Source: REEB95 sp963810055
GTDB lineage: Bacteria; Pseudomonadota; Alphaproteobacteria; ATCC43930; CGMCC-115725
Direction of reading: 5' to 3'
NCBI GenBank assembly: GCA_963810055.1
Contig: CAWEME010000008.1
Location: 124,001-188,000, forward strand
Length of the DNA stretch: 64,000 nucleotides
Positions 18,820 to 26,908 of the stretch are shown piece after piece. The translations under genes were made by a program, and so were the position numbers. Within the stretch, counting starts at the first letter, position 1. The number at the start of each line of letters is the position of its first letter. The notes beneath the pieces were generated by a model, which saw only the letters and a program-made list of their open reading frames with translations, was not told the DNA's origin and searched no databases.

Positions 18820-19148
18820 GCCGCTTCCGTTTCATCAAGCGCGAAACGCCGGTGCTCACGCGCGAACAGATGTACGCTCTGGTGCGCTTGCCGCTCATCA
18901 CCGAGAAGGCGACCATGATCTCCGAGCACAACCAGGTGAGCTTCCGCGTGCCCTTGGATGCGGACAAACGTTCGGTCAAGGCGGCGGTCGAGGGCCTGTT
19001 CAAGGTCAAGGTGACCGCGGTCAACACCATCCGCGTCAAGGGCAAGGAGAAGCGCGTGCGCGGCCGGCCCGGCACGCGTTCCGACTACAAGAAAGCGATC
19101 GTGACCCTCGCCGAAGGGTCCAAAATTGATATCACCACGGGGCTCTGA
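18816..19148 (+). CDS. rplW: 50S ribosomal protein L23
   Basis: L23 (110 residues) sits at the tunnel exit and is the docking site for trigger factor and SRP. The core starts YALVRLPLITEKATMISEHNQV and ends GRRPG-type ..RVRGRPGTRSDYKKAIVTLAEG. The start at 18816 overlaps the rplD stop and gives a leading MSRFRFIKRETPVLTREQM, about 15 residues longer than the conserved core. A later ATG at 18870 is possible. Confidence 0.95.
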   Translation: MSRFRFIKRETPVLTREQMYALVRLPLITEKATMISEHNQVSFRVPLDADKRSVKAAVEGLFKVKVTAVNTIRVKGKEKRVRGRPGTRSDYKKAIVTLAEGSKIDITTGL

Positions 19149-19151
19149 TCC

Positions 19152-19970
19152 ATGGCACTCAAGACATTCAGGCCCGTTACCCCGTCGATGCGCCACACTG
19201 TGCTGGTCGACCACAGCGAGCTATGGAAGGGCCGCCCGGTCAAGGCGCTCACCGTGGGCAAGCGCAAGCAGGGCGGGCGCAACAATACGGGCCGCATCAC
19301 GATGCGCTGGCGCGGTGGCGGCCACAAAAAGCGTTACCGTCTGATCGATTTCAAGCGGCAGAAGCACGGTCAATCGGCTGAAGTCGTTCACCTTGAATTC
19401 GATCCGAACCGCTCGGCCTTCATCGCGCTCATCAAATACGAGGACGGCACGCTCAGCTACATCCTGGCGCCGCAACGCCTCAAGGCGGGCGACAAGGTGG
19501 TTTCGGGCAAACAGGTCGACGTCAAGCCCGGCAACGCCATGCCGATGAGCAGCATCCCGGTCGGCACCATCATCCACAATGTCGAGATGAAGCCCGGCAA
19601 GGGCGGCCAATTGGCCCGCGCCGCCGGCACCTTCGTCCAGCTGGTGGGCCGCGACGCGGGTTATGCGCTGCTGCGTCTCGCCTCGGGCGAGGTGCGCATG
19701 GTGCGCGCCGAATGCATGGCGACCATCGGCGCGGTGTCCAACCCCGACCAACAGAACATCTTCATCGGCAAGGCGGGGCGTTCGCGCTGGCTTGGCCGGC
19801 TCGGCAATGTACGCGGCGAGGCGATGAACCCCGTCGATCACCCGCTCGGCGGCCGCACCCGCGGCAACCGTCATCCGGTTTCGCCCTGGGGCCAGGGCGC
19901 CAAGGGCGACAAGACGCGTCATAACAAGGCTACCGACCGCTATATCCTGCGGCGGAAGCGCGACAAGTAA
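19152..19970 (+). CDS. rplB: 50S ribosomal protein L2
   Basis: L2 (272 residues) is required for subunit joining and peptidyl transfer. It begins MALKTFRPVTPSMRHTVLVDHSEL. It carries the GGGHKKRYRLIDFKR region and the C-terminal GEAMNPVDHPLGGRTRGNRHPVSPWG signature with the conserved histidine. It starts 3 bases after rplW and ends 13 bases before rpsS. Confidence 0.99.
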   Translation: MALKTFRPVTPSMRHTVLVDHSELWKGRPVKALTVGKRKQGGRNNTGRITMRWRGGGHKKRYRLIDFKRQKHGQSAEVVHLEFDPNRSAFIALIKYEDGTLSYILAPQRLKAGDKVVSGKQVDVKPGNAMPMSSIPVGTIIHNVEMKPGKGGQLARAAGTFVQLVGRDAGYALLRLASGEVRMVRAECMATIGAVSNPDQQNIFIGKAGRSRWLGRLGNVRGEAMNPVDHPLGGRTRGNRHPVSPWGQGAKGDKTRHNKATDRYILRRKRDK

Positions 19971-19983
19971 CGGAGGCCGGAGC

Positions 19984-20283
19984 GTGGCACGTTCAGTATG
20001 GAAGGGTCCGTTCGTCGACGGCTTTCTGATGAAGAAGGCGGAGAAGTCGCGCGCCTCCGGGCGCAACGAGATCATCAAGACGTGGTCGCGCCGCTCGACC
20101 ATCTTCCCGCAATTCGTCGGGCTGACCTTCGGCGTCTATAACGGCCAGAAATTCGTTCCCGTGCTGGTGACCGAGCACATGATCGGCCACAAATTCGGCG
20201 AGTTCGCGCCCACTCGCATCTTCCACGGCCATTCCGCCGTGGATAAGAAGGTGAAGCGCGAAGAAAGTGCGGAGAAAGCCTGA
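19984..20283 (+). CDS. rpsS: 30S ribosomal protein S19 (GTG start)
   Basis: S19 (99 residues) forms a complex with S13 in the 30S head. MARSVWKGPFVDGFLMKKAEK, then SRRSTIFPQFVGLTFGVYNG and HKFGEFAPTRIFHGHS are diagnostic. Translation starts at GTG (19984), preceded by CGGAGG 7-8 bases upstream; no ATG lies in a suitable place. The next gene starts 2 bases after the stop. Confidence 0.98.
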   Translation: MARSVWKGPFVDGFLMKKAEKSRASGRNEIIKTWSRRSTIFPQFVGLTFGVYNGQKFVPVLVTEHMIGHKFGEFAPTRIFHGHSAVDKKVKREESAEKA

Positions 20284-20285
20284 TC

Positions 20286-20792
20286 ATGGGCAAACAAGCC
20301 GCACCGCGCCGTCTGCACGAAACCGAGGCTTCGGCCTATGCCCGCGCGCTCAAGGGCAGCGCGCGCAAGCTCAACCTCGTGGCGCAGACCATCCGCGGCA
20401 AGACCGCCAACGCCGCGCTATCCGAGCTCACTTTCTCCAAGCGCCGCATCGCCACCGAAGTGCGCAAGGTTTTGCAATCGGCCATCGCCAACGCCGAGAA
20501 CAACCATCAGCTCGATGTCGACCGGCTCTACGTGAAAGAGGCCACGGTCGGCCGCGCCTTCACCATGCAGCGCTTCCATGCGCGCGGTCGTGGCCGGATG
20601 TCGCCGATCGAAAAATACTACGCCAATCTCCTGGTCGTGGTGCGCGAGCGGCCCGAAGAGCAGAACGTGGAACTGCGCGCCGATGAGGCGGTCGCGACCG
20701 AGGCCAAGGCCGAAACCAAGCGCGAATCCAAGAGCGAGACGAAATCCAAGTCCAAGGCCAAACCGGTGGCCAAGGCGAAGGGGAAGAAGTAA
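20286..20792 (+). CDS. rplV: 50S ribosomal protein L22 with long Lys-rich C-terminal tail
   Basis: L22 (168 residues) lines the exit tunnel. The core includes YARALKGSARKLNLVAQTIRGKTANAAL and the tunnel hairpin near GRAFTMQRFHARGRGRMSPIEK. The usual protein ends near residue 125. Here another 40 or so residues follow, rich in Lys, Ser, Glu and Ala (KSETKSKSKAKPVAKAKGKK). The stop TAA shares its last base with the rpsC ATG. Confidence 0.97.
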   Translation: MGKQAAPRRLHETEASAYARALKGSARKLNLVAQTIRGKTANAALSELTFSKRRIATEVRKVLQSAIANAENNHQLDVDRLYVKEATVGRAFTMQRFHARGRGRMSPIEKYYANLLVVVRERPEEQNVELRADEAVATEAKAETKRESKSETKSKSKAKPVAKAKGKK

Positions 20793-21472
20793 TGGGTCAG
20801 AAGGTCAATCCGATTGGGCTTCGTCTCGGCATCAACCGCACCTGGGATTCGCGTTGGTTCGCGCGCAAGGATTACAGCGCTCTGCTGCATGAGGATCTGA
20901 AGCTGCGCGATTTCCTCAATCAGCGGCTGCAACAGGCCGGCATCTCGCGCATCGTCATCGAGCGCGCCGCCAAGAAGACCCGCATCACCCTGCATTCGGC
21001 CCGCCCCGGCGTCGTGATCGGCAAGAAGGGCGCCGACATCGAGAAACTACGCGCCGACATCGCCAAGATGACCAACAGCGATGTCAGCCTCAACATCCTC
21101 GAGATCCGCAAGCCCGAGATCGACGCCAAGCTGATCGCCGACGGTATCGCGCAGCAGCTGGAGCGCCGCGTCGCTTTCCGCCGCGCCATGAAGCGTGCCG
21201 TGCAATCGGCCATGCGGCTGGGCGCTCTGGGCATCCGCATCAACTGCTCGGGCCGCCTGGGCGGCGCCGAAATCGCGCGCATGGAATGGTATCGCGAGGG
21301 GCGCGTGCCGCTGCACACGCTCCGCGCCGATGTCGATTTCGGCTACGGCACGGCCAAGACCACCTATGGCACATGCGGCGTCAAGGTATGGGTGTTCAAG
21401 GGCGAGGTGCTGGCGCACGACCCGATGGCCCAGGACAAGCGCGCCGCCGAGGCGCAACCCGCGCGCGCATAA
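20792..21472 (+). CDS. rpsC: 30S ribosomal protein S3
   Basis: S3 (226 residues) forms part of the mRNA entry channel and helicase. MGQKVNPIGLRLGINRTWDSRW opens the protein. The KH domain has PGVVIGKKGADIEKLR (about residues 72-87), and the C-terminal domain has GIRINCSGRLGGAEIARMEW and TLRADVDFGYG. Coupled to rplV by a one-base overlap and followed by rplP. Confidence 0.99.
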   Translation: MGQKVNPIGLRLGINRTWDSRWFARKDYSALLHEDLKLRDFLNQRLQQAGISRIVIERAAKKTRITLHSARPGVVIGKKGADIEKLRADIAKMTNSDVSLNILEIRKPEIDAKLIADGIAQQLERRVAFRRAMKRAVQSAMRLGALGIRINCSGRLGGAEIARMEWYREGRVPLHTLRADVDFGYGTAKTTYGTCGVKVWVFKGEVLAHDPMAQDKRAAEAQPARA

Positions 21473-21498
21473 AGGAACAGGTTTAAGGCTCGACGATC

Positions 21499-21927
21499 AT
21501 GCTTCAACCGGCACGCAGCAAATACCGCAAGGCGCACAAGGGGCGCATCCATGGGCTTGCCACCAGCGGCAACACCCTGGCCTACGGCTCCTATGGCCTC
21601 AAGGCGACCGAGCCCGGCCGCGTCACCGCGCGCCAGATCGAAGCCGCGCGCCGCGCCATTACCCGCCACATCCGCCGCATCGGCCGCGTCTGGATCAACA
21701 TCTTCCCGGACGTGCCGGTGTCGGTGAAGCCGGCCGAGGTGCGCATGGGCAGCGGCAAGGGCAATCCCGAATTCTACATCTGCCGCGTCAAGCCGGGCCG
21801 CATCCTGTTCGAGCTGGACGGCGTGCCGCGGCAACTGGCTTTGGAAGCATTCGACTTGGCGGCCGCGAAGCTGCCGATCAGCACGCGCTTCGTCGCCCGT
21901 CTCGGCATCGAGGAGCCACAGGCATGA
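21499..21927 (+). CDS. rplP: 50S ribosomal protein L16
   Basis: L16 (142 residues) contacts the A-site tRNA. It begins MLQPARSKYRKAHKGRIHGLATSG and contains RQIEAARRAITRHIRRIGRVWI, then MGSGKGNPEFYICRVKPGRILFE. The length is standard. Its stop overlaps the rpmC start (ATGA). Confidence 0.98.
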   Translation: MLQPARSKYRKAHKGRIHGLATSGNTLAYGSYGLKATEPGRVTARQIEAARRAITRHIRRIGRVWINIFPDVPVSVKPAEVRMGSGKGNPEFYICRVKPGRILFELDGVPRQLALEAFDLAAAKLPISTRFVARLGIEEPQA

Positions 21928-22121
21928 AAGCCGCCGACGTCCGGGTCAAGACCGACGACGAATTGAAGACCGAGATCGAAACCCTCGGCAAGGAGGCGTT
22001 CAATCTGCGCTTCCAGCGGGCCTCGGGTCAGCTTGAGAACACCTCGCGGGTGCGGCAGGTGCGCCGCGACATAGCGCGCATCCGGACCATTCTCGGCGAA
22101 CGCGCGCGCAAGGCTTCCTAG
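21924..22121 (+). CDS. rpmC: 50S ribosomal protein L29
   Basis: L29 (65 residues) is a two-helix protein near the tunnel exit. The sequence MKAADVRVKTDDELKTEIETLGKEAF with FNLRFQRASGQLENTSRVRQVRRDIARI is typical. I chose the ATG at 21924, which overlaps the rplP stop. A much longer upstream frame is a shadow of rpsC and rplP. Confidence 0.97.
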   Translation: MKAADVRVKTDDELKTEIETLGKEAFNLRFQRASGQLENTSRVRQVRRDIARIRTILGERARKAS

Positions 22122-22135
22122 GGAAAGAGAAGAAA

Positions 22136-22489
22136 ATGCCGAAAAGAGTCCTGCAGGGAATGGTGACGAGCGACGCGATGGACAAGACAGTGACCGTCCG
22201 CGTCGACCGCCGCTTCATGCATCCGGTCTACAAGAAATTCATCACGCGCTCCAAGAAATACGCCGCGCATGACGAAGAGAACGCCTACAGGGTGGGTGAT
22301 GTGGTGCGCATCGAGGAAACCCGGCCGATCTCCAAGCGCAAGAGCTGGAAGGTGATCGAGGCGGTGACGCGCGCGCCGGAAGCGCATCACGCTCCGGCCA
22401 AGGATCAGGCTGCTACCGCGCCTGCGCCGGCCGAGAAGAAACCGCGGGCCAAGCGTGCCAAGGCGCCCGCGCCCCAGGCTCAGGGCTGA
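22136..22489 (+). CDS. rpsQ: 30S ribosomal protein S17 with C-terminal extension
   Basis: S17 (117 residues) is a primary 16S rRNA binder. The OB-fold core reads MPKRVLQGMVTSDAMDKTVTV, then HPVYKKFITRSKKYAAHDE and VRIEETRPISKRKSWKVIE. The family normally ends near residue 80. The remaining 35 or so residues are Ala/Pro/Lys-rich (APAEKKPRAKRAKAPAPQ), as in L3, L22 and L15 of this genome. Confidence 0.97.
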   Translation: MPKRVLQGMVTSDAMDKTVTVRVDRRFMHPVYKKFITRSKKYAAHDEENAYRVGDVVRIEETRPISKRKSWKVIEAVTRAPEAHHAPAKDQAATAPAPAEKKPRAKRAKAPAPQAQG

Positions 22490-22495
22490 TCCGCC

Positions 22496-22864
22496 ATGAT
22501 CCAGATGCAAACCAATCTCGACGTCGCCGACAATTCCGGCGCCCGCCGCGTGCAATGCATCAAGGTGCTGGGCGGCTCGATGCGCCGCTGGGCCACCGTG
22601 GGCGATATCATCGTGGTCTCGGTGAAGGAGGCCATTCCGCGCGGCCGCGTGAAGAAGGGCGACGTGCACAAGGCGGTGATCGTGCGCACCGCCAAGGCCA
22701 TTCGCCGCCCCGACGGCAGCGCCATCCGCTTCGACCGCAACGCCGCCGTGTTGATCGACAATCAGAACGAGCCGATCGGCACGCGCATCTTCGGGCCGGT
22801 GACGCGCGAGCTGCGCGCGCGAAAATTCATGAAAATCATCTCGCTCGCGCCCGAGGTGCTCTAG
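22496..22864 (+). CDS. rplN: 50S ribosomal protein L14
   Basis: L14 (122 residues) makes an intersubunit bridge. MIQMQTNLDVADNSGARRVQCIKVLGGS is diagnostic, and the protein continues with GDIIVVSVKEAIPRGRVKKGD and GTRIFGPVTRELR. The length is exactly that of the family. It starts 6 bases after rpsQ and ends 3 bases before rplX. Confidence 0.99.
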   Translation: MIQMQTNLDVADNSGARRVQCIKVLGGSMRRWATVGDIIVVSVKEAIPRGRVKKGDVHKAVIVRTAKAIRRPDGSAIRFDRNAAVLIDNQNEPIGTRIFGPVTRELRARKFMKIISLAPEVL

Positions 22865-22867
22865 GCC

Positions 22868-23182
22868 ATGGCCAAGATCAAGAAAGGCGACAAGGTGGTG
22901 GTGCTGACCGGCCGCGACAAGGGCAAGGAAGGCGAAGTGCTGCGTGTCCTGATCGACCAGGAGCGCGTCGTCGTGCAGGGGGTATCCATGGTGAAGCGCC
23001 ATACCCGCCCAGGGGCGGGCCAACCCGGCGGCATCGTCGACAAAGAAGGCACCATCCATATATCGAATGTGGCGCTGATCGATCCCAAATCCAGCAAGCC
23101 GACCCGCGTTGGATTCAAGGTTATGTCCGACGGCAAAAAGGTGCGCGTCGCCAAGCGCTCGGGCGAGGTGCTCGATGCCTGA
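22868..23182 (+). CDS. rplX: 50S ribosomal protein L24
   Basis: L24 (104 residues) initiates 50S assembly. It carries a KOW motif near the start: KIKKGDKVVVLTGRDKGKEGEV. VNMVKRHTRP-type sequence follows (VSMVKRHTRPGAGQPGGIVDKE). Its 3' end overlaps the rplE start by 8 bases. Confidence 0.98.
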   Translation: MAKIKKGDKVVVLTGRDKGKEGEVLRVLIDQERVVVQGVSMVKRHTRPGAGQPGGIVDKEGTIHISNVALIDPKSSKPTRVGFKVMSDGKKVRVAKRSGEVLDA

Positions 23183-23732
23183 AGCACGCACCATGACCCG
23201 TCTTCACGAGCATTACGAGAAGGTGATCCGACCGGAACTGATGAAGGAGTTCAGCTACAAGAACGCCTTTGCTGTCCCCCGGCTCGACAAGATCGTCATC
23301 AACATGGGGGTTGGCGAGGCGACCGTGGACGCGAAAAAGACCGAGGCCGCGGCCAAGGATCTTGCATCCATCACCGGCCAGAAGCCGGTCATGACGCTCT
23401 CCAAGAAGTCGATCGCCACCTGGAAGCTGCGGGAAAACCTGGCTATCGGCTGCAAGGTCACGCTCCGGCACGACCGCATGTACGAGTTCCTCGACCGGCT
23501 CGTCAATATCGCGTTGCCGCGCGTGCGCGACTTCCGCGGGCTTTCGGGCAAGAGCTTCGATGGGCGCGGCAATTACGCGCTCGGGCTCAAGGAGCAATTG
23601 GTGTTTCCCGAAATCGATTACGACAAGATCGACGAGGTCCGCGGTATGGATATCATCATCGTCACCACGGCAAAGACCGACAAGGAGGCCAAGGCACTCC
23701 TGCGCGGCTTCCAATTGCCGTTCATGAACTAA
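23175..23732 (+). CDS. rplE: 50S ribosomal protein L5
   Basis: L5 (185 residues) binds 5S rRNA and contacts the P-site tRNA. The core HEHYEKVIRPELMKEFSYKN, then VPRLDKIVINMGVGEA and RDFRGLSGKSFDGRGNYALGL are diagnostic. I chose the ATG at 23175, which overlaps rplX, because GAGGTG lies 8 bases upstream and alphaproteobacterial L5 has a short extra N terminus. The in-frame ATG at 23193 is an alternative. Confidence 0.95.
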   Translation: MPEARTMTRLHEHYEKVIRPELMKEFSYKNAFAVPRLDKIVINMGVGEATVDAKKTEAAAKDLASITGQKPVMTLSKKSIATWKLRENLAIGCKVTLRHDRMYEFLDRLVNIALPRVRDFRGLSGKSFDGRGNYALGLKEQLVFPEIDYDKIDEVRGMDIIIVTTAKTDKEAKALLRGFQLPFMN

Positions 23733-23750
23733 GGCGAAAAGAGGAACGAC

Positions 23751-24056
23751 ATGGCCAAAACCAGTGCCGTCGAACGAAACCGCAAACGCGAGAAAATGGT
23801 GAAGCGTTTTGCCGCGAAGCGCGCAAAGCTGAAGGCGATCGCCAGCGATCGCGCGCTTGCGCCGGAGGAGCGCTTCGCCGCGCGCCTTAAGCTTTCCGAG
23901 ATGCCGCGCAATTCCTCGGCGGTGCGCATCCATAACCGCTGCGAACTCACCGGGCGGCCGCGCGGCTATTACCGCAAGTTCAAGCTTTCGCGCATTGCGC
24001 TCCGTCAACTGGCCTCGGCGGGACAGATTCCCGGCATGGTCAAGTCGAGTTGGTAG
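23751..24056 (+). CDS. rpsN: 30S ribosomal protein S14 (long, zinc-free form)
   Basis: S14 (101 residues) is the long form without the CxxC zinc site. It has MAKTSAVERNRKREKMVKRFAAKR and the C-terminal RIHNRCELTGRPRGYYRKFKLSRIALR. GAGGAACGAC lies before the ATG. It sits between rplE and rpsH, the normal spc operon order. Confidence 0.98.
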   Translation: MAKTSAVERNRKREKMVKRFAAKRAKLKAIASDRALAPEERFAARLKLSEMPRNSSAVRIHNRCELTGRPRGYYRKFKLSRIALRQLASAGQIPGMVKSSW

Positions 24057-24069
24057 GGAGAGTCAGAGC

Positions 24070-24465
24070 ATGATGACCGACCCGATCGCCGATATGTTGA
24101 CCCGCATCCGCAACGGGCAGCAGGCGCGCAAGGAATCGATTCAATCGCCGGCCTCGAAGATCCGCGCCAATGTGCTCGAGGTGCTGCAACGCGAGGGTTA
24201 TATCCGCGGTTTCTCCCGCGAGGAGATTCGCCCGGGCGTCGCCGAGCTCAAGATCGAGCTGAAATACGTCGATGGTGAGCCCGTGATCCGCGAGATCACC
24301 CGCGTTTCCAAGCCCGGTCGCCGCATCTATTCGCGCGTCGCCGATTTGCCGCGGATTTATAATGGTCTCGGCATCGCCATTCTGTCGACGCCGCGCGGCG
24401 TCATGTCGGACAATGAGGCTCGCGCCGCCAATATCGGCGGCGAGATCCTCTGTCGCGTGTTCTAA
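24070..24465 (+). CDS. rpsH: 30S ribosomal protein S8
   Basis: S8 (131-132 residues) binds the central domain of 16S rRNA and represses the spc operon in E. coli. MTDPIADMLTRIRNGQQARKESIQ and the C-terminal GVMSDNEARAANIGGEILCRVF are diagnostic. Two ATGs stand side by side (24070 and 24073); the first follows GGGAGAGTCAGAGC. A longer upstream frame is a shadow of rpsN. Confidence 0.97.
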   Translation: MMTDPIADMLTRIRNGQQARKESIQSPASKIRANVLEVLQREGYIRGFSREEIRPGVAELKIELKYVDGEPVIREITRVSKPGRRIYSRVADLPRIYNGLGIAILSTPRGVMSDNEARAANIGGEILCRVF

Positions 24466-24474
24466 GAGGAAATC

Positions 24475-25008
24475 ATGTCGCGCATCGGCCGCAATCCGGT
24501 ACCCATTCCCCAGGGCGTCACCATCGAGGTGGCGGGAGACATGCTGACCGCCAAGGGCAAGCTCGGCACATTGAAGCGCGCCATGGGCAGCGATGTCGCG
24601 GCTTCGGTCGCCGATGGCAAGGTCGTGCTCAAAGCCAAGTCCGATTCCAAGCGCGCCCGCACTCAATGGGGCACGGCGCGCGCGCTGGTCAACAACATGG
24701 TGGCCGGCGTCTCCAAGGGTTTCACCAAGAACCTCGAGATCGAGGGCGTGGGCTACCGCGCGGCGGTGCAGGGCAAGAATCTCGTTCTGCAATTGGGCTT
24801 CAGCCACGAAGTCGCCTTCCCGATCCCGGATGACGTCAAGATCTCCGCCGAAAAACCGACCTCGATCACGATTACCGGTCCGGATAAACAGCGTGTGGGC
24901 CAGGTCGCGGCGGTGATCCGCGCCTACCGCAAGCCCGAACCCTATAAGGGCAAGGGCATCCACTACGACAACGAGACGGTCCGGCGTAAAGAAGGCAAGA
25001 AGAAGTAG
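24475..25008 (+). CDS. rplF: 50S ribosomal protein L6
   Basis: L6 (177 residues) lies near the sarcin-ricin loop. MSRIGRNPVPIPQGVTIEV opens it. The second domain has GVSKGFTKNLEIEGVGYRA and the C-terminal RNA-binding KPEPYKGKGIHYDNE. It starts 9 bases after rpsH. Confidence 0.99.
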   Translation: MSRIGRNPVPIPQGVTIEVAGDMLTAKGKLGTLKRAMGSDVAASVADGKVVLKAKSDSKRARTQWGTARALVNNMVAGVSKGFTKNLEIEGVGYRAAVQGKNLVLQLGFSHEVAFPIPDDVKISAEKPTSITITGPDKQRVGQVAAVIRAYRKPEPYKGKGIHYDNETVRRKEGKKK

Positions 25009-25018
25009 GAATGCGGCG

Positions 25019-25384
25019 ATGAGCGGAAAAATCAAAAATCTCTTTTCCCGGCGCCGGGCGCGCGTGCGCTATCACCTCTCCCGGACGGCGCATGGCAAGC
25101 CGCGGCTTTCCGTGTTCCGCTCATCGAAGCACATCTACGCTCAGGTGATCGACGACCTCAAAGGCAGCACGCTCGCCGCCGCTTCGAGCCTGGACAAGAG
25201 CCTCAAGGGCAACATCAAGACCGGCGCCGACAAGGCTGCGGCCGTGGCGGTGGGCAAGCTCATCGCCGAGCGCGCCAAGGCTGCCGGTGTAACAGCCGTG
25301 GTGTTTGACCGCGGCGGCTACCTGTTTCATGGCCGGGTCAAGGCCCTGGCCGACGCCGCCCGTGAGGGCGGCCTGAAGTTCTAG
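25019..25384 (+). CDS. rplR: 50S ribosomal protein L18
   Basis: L18 (121 residues) carries 5S rRNA to the 50S with L5. It has an Arg-rich start (NLFSRRRARVRYHLSRTAHGKPRLSVFRS) and the end VVFDRGGYLFHGRVKALADAAREGGLKF, both diagnostic. The start at 25019 follows a GGAATGCGGCG leader. Confidence 0.98.
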   Translation: MSGKIKNLFSRRRARVRYHLSRTAHGKPRLSVFRSSKHIYAQVIDDLKGSTLAAASSLDKSLKGNIKTGADKAAAVAVGKLIAERAKAAGVTAVVFDRGGYLFHGRVKALADAAREGGLKF

Positions 25385-25395
25385 GAAGGAAGTCC

Positions 25396-26061
25396 ATGGC
25401 ACGCACACCGGGATCACGCACGGCTGGAGGCCCACCACGGGCAGGGGGTCCGCCGCGGACAGGCGCTCCGTCGCGGGGACGCGAAGGCGGCGAGGGCGGC
25501 GACCGTCCGCCGCGCGAGCGCCGGCCGCGCGATGGCGACCGTGACGGATCCGACAGCGAATTCGTAGAAAAACTCGTAGGCATCAACCGCGTCGCCAAGG
25601 TGGTGAAGGGCGGCCGGCGCTTCGGCTTCGCCGCCATTGTCGTGGTCGGCGACCGCAAGGGACGCGTCGGTTACGGTTCCGGCAAGGCGCGCGAAGTGCC
25701 GGAAGCGATCCGCAAGGCCACTGAACAGGCGCGCCGCAGCTTGGTGCGCATTCCGCTGCGCGATGGCCGCACGCTCCATCACGATATCGTCGGCCATTAC
25801 GGCGCCGGCGAGGTGGTGCTGCGCGCTGCGAAGCCGGGCACCGGCATCATCGCCGGCGGCCCGATGCGCGCCATCTTCGAGGCGCTCGGCGTCCAGGATG
25901 TGGTGGCGAAGTCGATCGGCACCTCCAATCCGCATAACATGATCAAGGCGACCTTCGAGGCACTTGACCGCTCGGTCAGCCCACGCTCGGTGGCGCAGCG
26001 CCGCGGCAAGAAGGTAAGCGAAATTCTGGGCAAGGGCGCGACCGCCGAGGCGCGGGAGTAG
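25396..26061 (+). CDS. rpsE: 30S ribosomal protein S5 with long disordered N terminus
   Basis: S5 (221 residues) takes part in mRNA unwinding and decoding fidelity. The conserved core begins near residue 52 (DSEFVEKLVGINRVAKVVKGGRRF). It includes KGRVGYGSGKAREVPEAIRKA and the later GTGIIAGGPMRAIFEALGVQDV. The first 50 residues are Gly/Pro/Arg-rich and of low complexity (TAGGPPRAGGPPRTGAPSRG-like), longer than usual. The ATG has AGGAAGG upstream, so the extension seems real. Confidence 0.97.
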   Translation: MARTPGSRTAGGPPRAGGPPRTGAPSRGREGGEGGDRPPRERRPRDGDRDGSDSEFVEKLVGINRVAKVVKGGRRFGFAAIVVVGDRKGRVGYGSGKAREVPEAIRKATEQARRSLVRIPLRDGRTLHHDIVGHYGAGEVVLRAAKPGTGIIAGGPMRAIFEALGVQDVVAKSIGTSNPHNMIKATFEALDRSVSPRSVAQRRGKKVSEILGKGATAEARE

Positions 26062-26064
26062 GAA

Positions 26065-26304
26065 ATGGCGCAGGACAAGGACAAGCCGATCAAGAAACCG
26101 GCTGCGACATCCGCGCCCCAGACCAAGGGCCTCAAGCTGACGCAGATCGCCAGCCCGGCCGGCAGGGGAGAGAGGCAACTCGCCACCCTCAAGGGATTGG
26201 GTCTCAACAAGATGCGCCGCACCCGCGTGCTCGAAGACACGCCTGCGGTGCGCGGCATGATTACGCGTGTGAAACATCTGATACGGGTCGAAGAGATCCG
26301 CTGA
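26065..26304 (+). CDS. rpmD: 50S ribosomal protein L30 with N-terminal extension
   Basis: L30 (79 residues) normally has about 60. The core KLTQIASPAGRGERQLATLKGLGLNKMRRTRVLEDTPAVRGMI is clear. The first 20 or so residues (AQDKDKPIKKPAATSAPQ) are an added charged leader. It starts 3 bases after rpsE, with GGAGTAGGAA as RBS overlapping the previous stop. Confidence 0.96.
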   Translation: MAQDKDKPIKKPAATSAPQTKGLKLTQIASPAGRGERQLATLKGLGLNKMRRTRVLEDTPAVRGMITRVKHLIRVEEIR

Positions 26305-26346
26305 TTGAGGCGGCACGGCGGTATCGGCGAATAATCGGTGGAAGCC

Positions 26347-26904
26347 ATGAAACTGAACGAGATCAAGGACAATCGGGGCGCTCATTACCGCGCCAAGCGC
26401 CGCGGCCGGGGCATCGGCTCGGGCAAGGGCAAGACCAGCGCGCGCGGGGGCAAAGGCCAGACTGCGCGCACCGGTGTCGCCTTGAACGGTTTCGAGGGCG
26501 GCCAAACGCCGCTGCACCGGCGGCTGCCCAAGCGCGGCTTCACGCGCGAGGATTTCCGCGAGCATTTTCACATCATCAATCTCGGCCGGCTGCAGCAGGC
26601 GCTCGATGCGGGCATGCTCAAATCCGACGCCAAGATCGATGGTGAAACGCTGGTCAAGGCGGGTGTGCTGCGCCGCGTCGGCGACGGGGTACGGCTCTTG
26701 GCCAAGGGCGAATTGAAATCGGCCCTTACTATCGAAGTGGTCGGCGCCTCCAAAGCAGCGGTCGCGGCGGTGGAAAAGCTCGGCGGCAAGGTGATCCTGC
26801 CGCCGGCCCCGGTGGCGAAGCCGGAATCACCGGCCAAATCGGAGAAGCCGGCCGCTAAATCCGATCTTAAGCCGGAAGCAAAGCCGGCGCCGTCGCAGGA
26901 GTAA
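26347..26904 (+). CDS. rplO: 50S ribosomal protein L15 with Lys/Pro-rich C-terminal tail
   Basis: L15 (185 residues) threads through the 50S core. The start MKLNEIKDNRGAHYRAKRRGRG and the Gly-rich KGKTSARGGKGQTARTG region are diagnostic. I preferred the ATG at 26347 to the GTG at 26338 because MKLN is the family start. After about residue 150 the protein adds a tail with AKPESPAKSEKPAAKSDLKP. secY follows after 4 bases. Confidence 0.96.
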   Translation: MKLNEIKDNRGAHYRAKRRGRGIGSGKGKTSARGGKGQTARTGVALNGFEGGQTPLHRRLPKRGFTREDFREHFHIINLGRLQQALDAGMLKSDAKIDGETLVKAGVLRRVGDGVRLLAKGELKSALTIEVVGASKAAVAAVEKLGGKVILPPAPVAKPESPAKSEKPAAKSDLKPEAKPAPSQE

Positions 26905-26908
26905 TTAA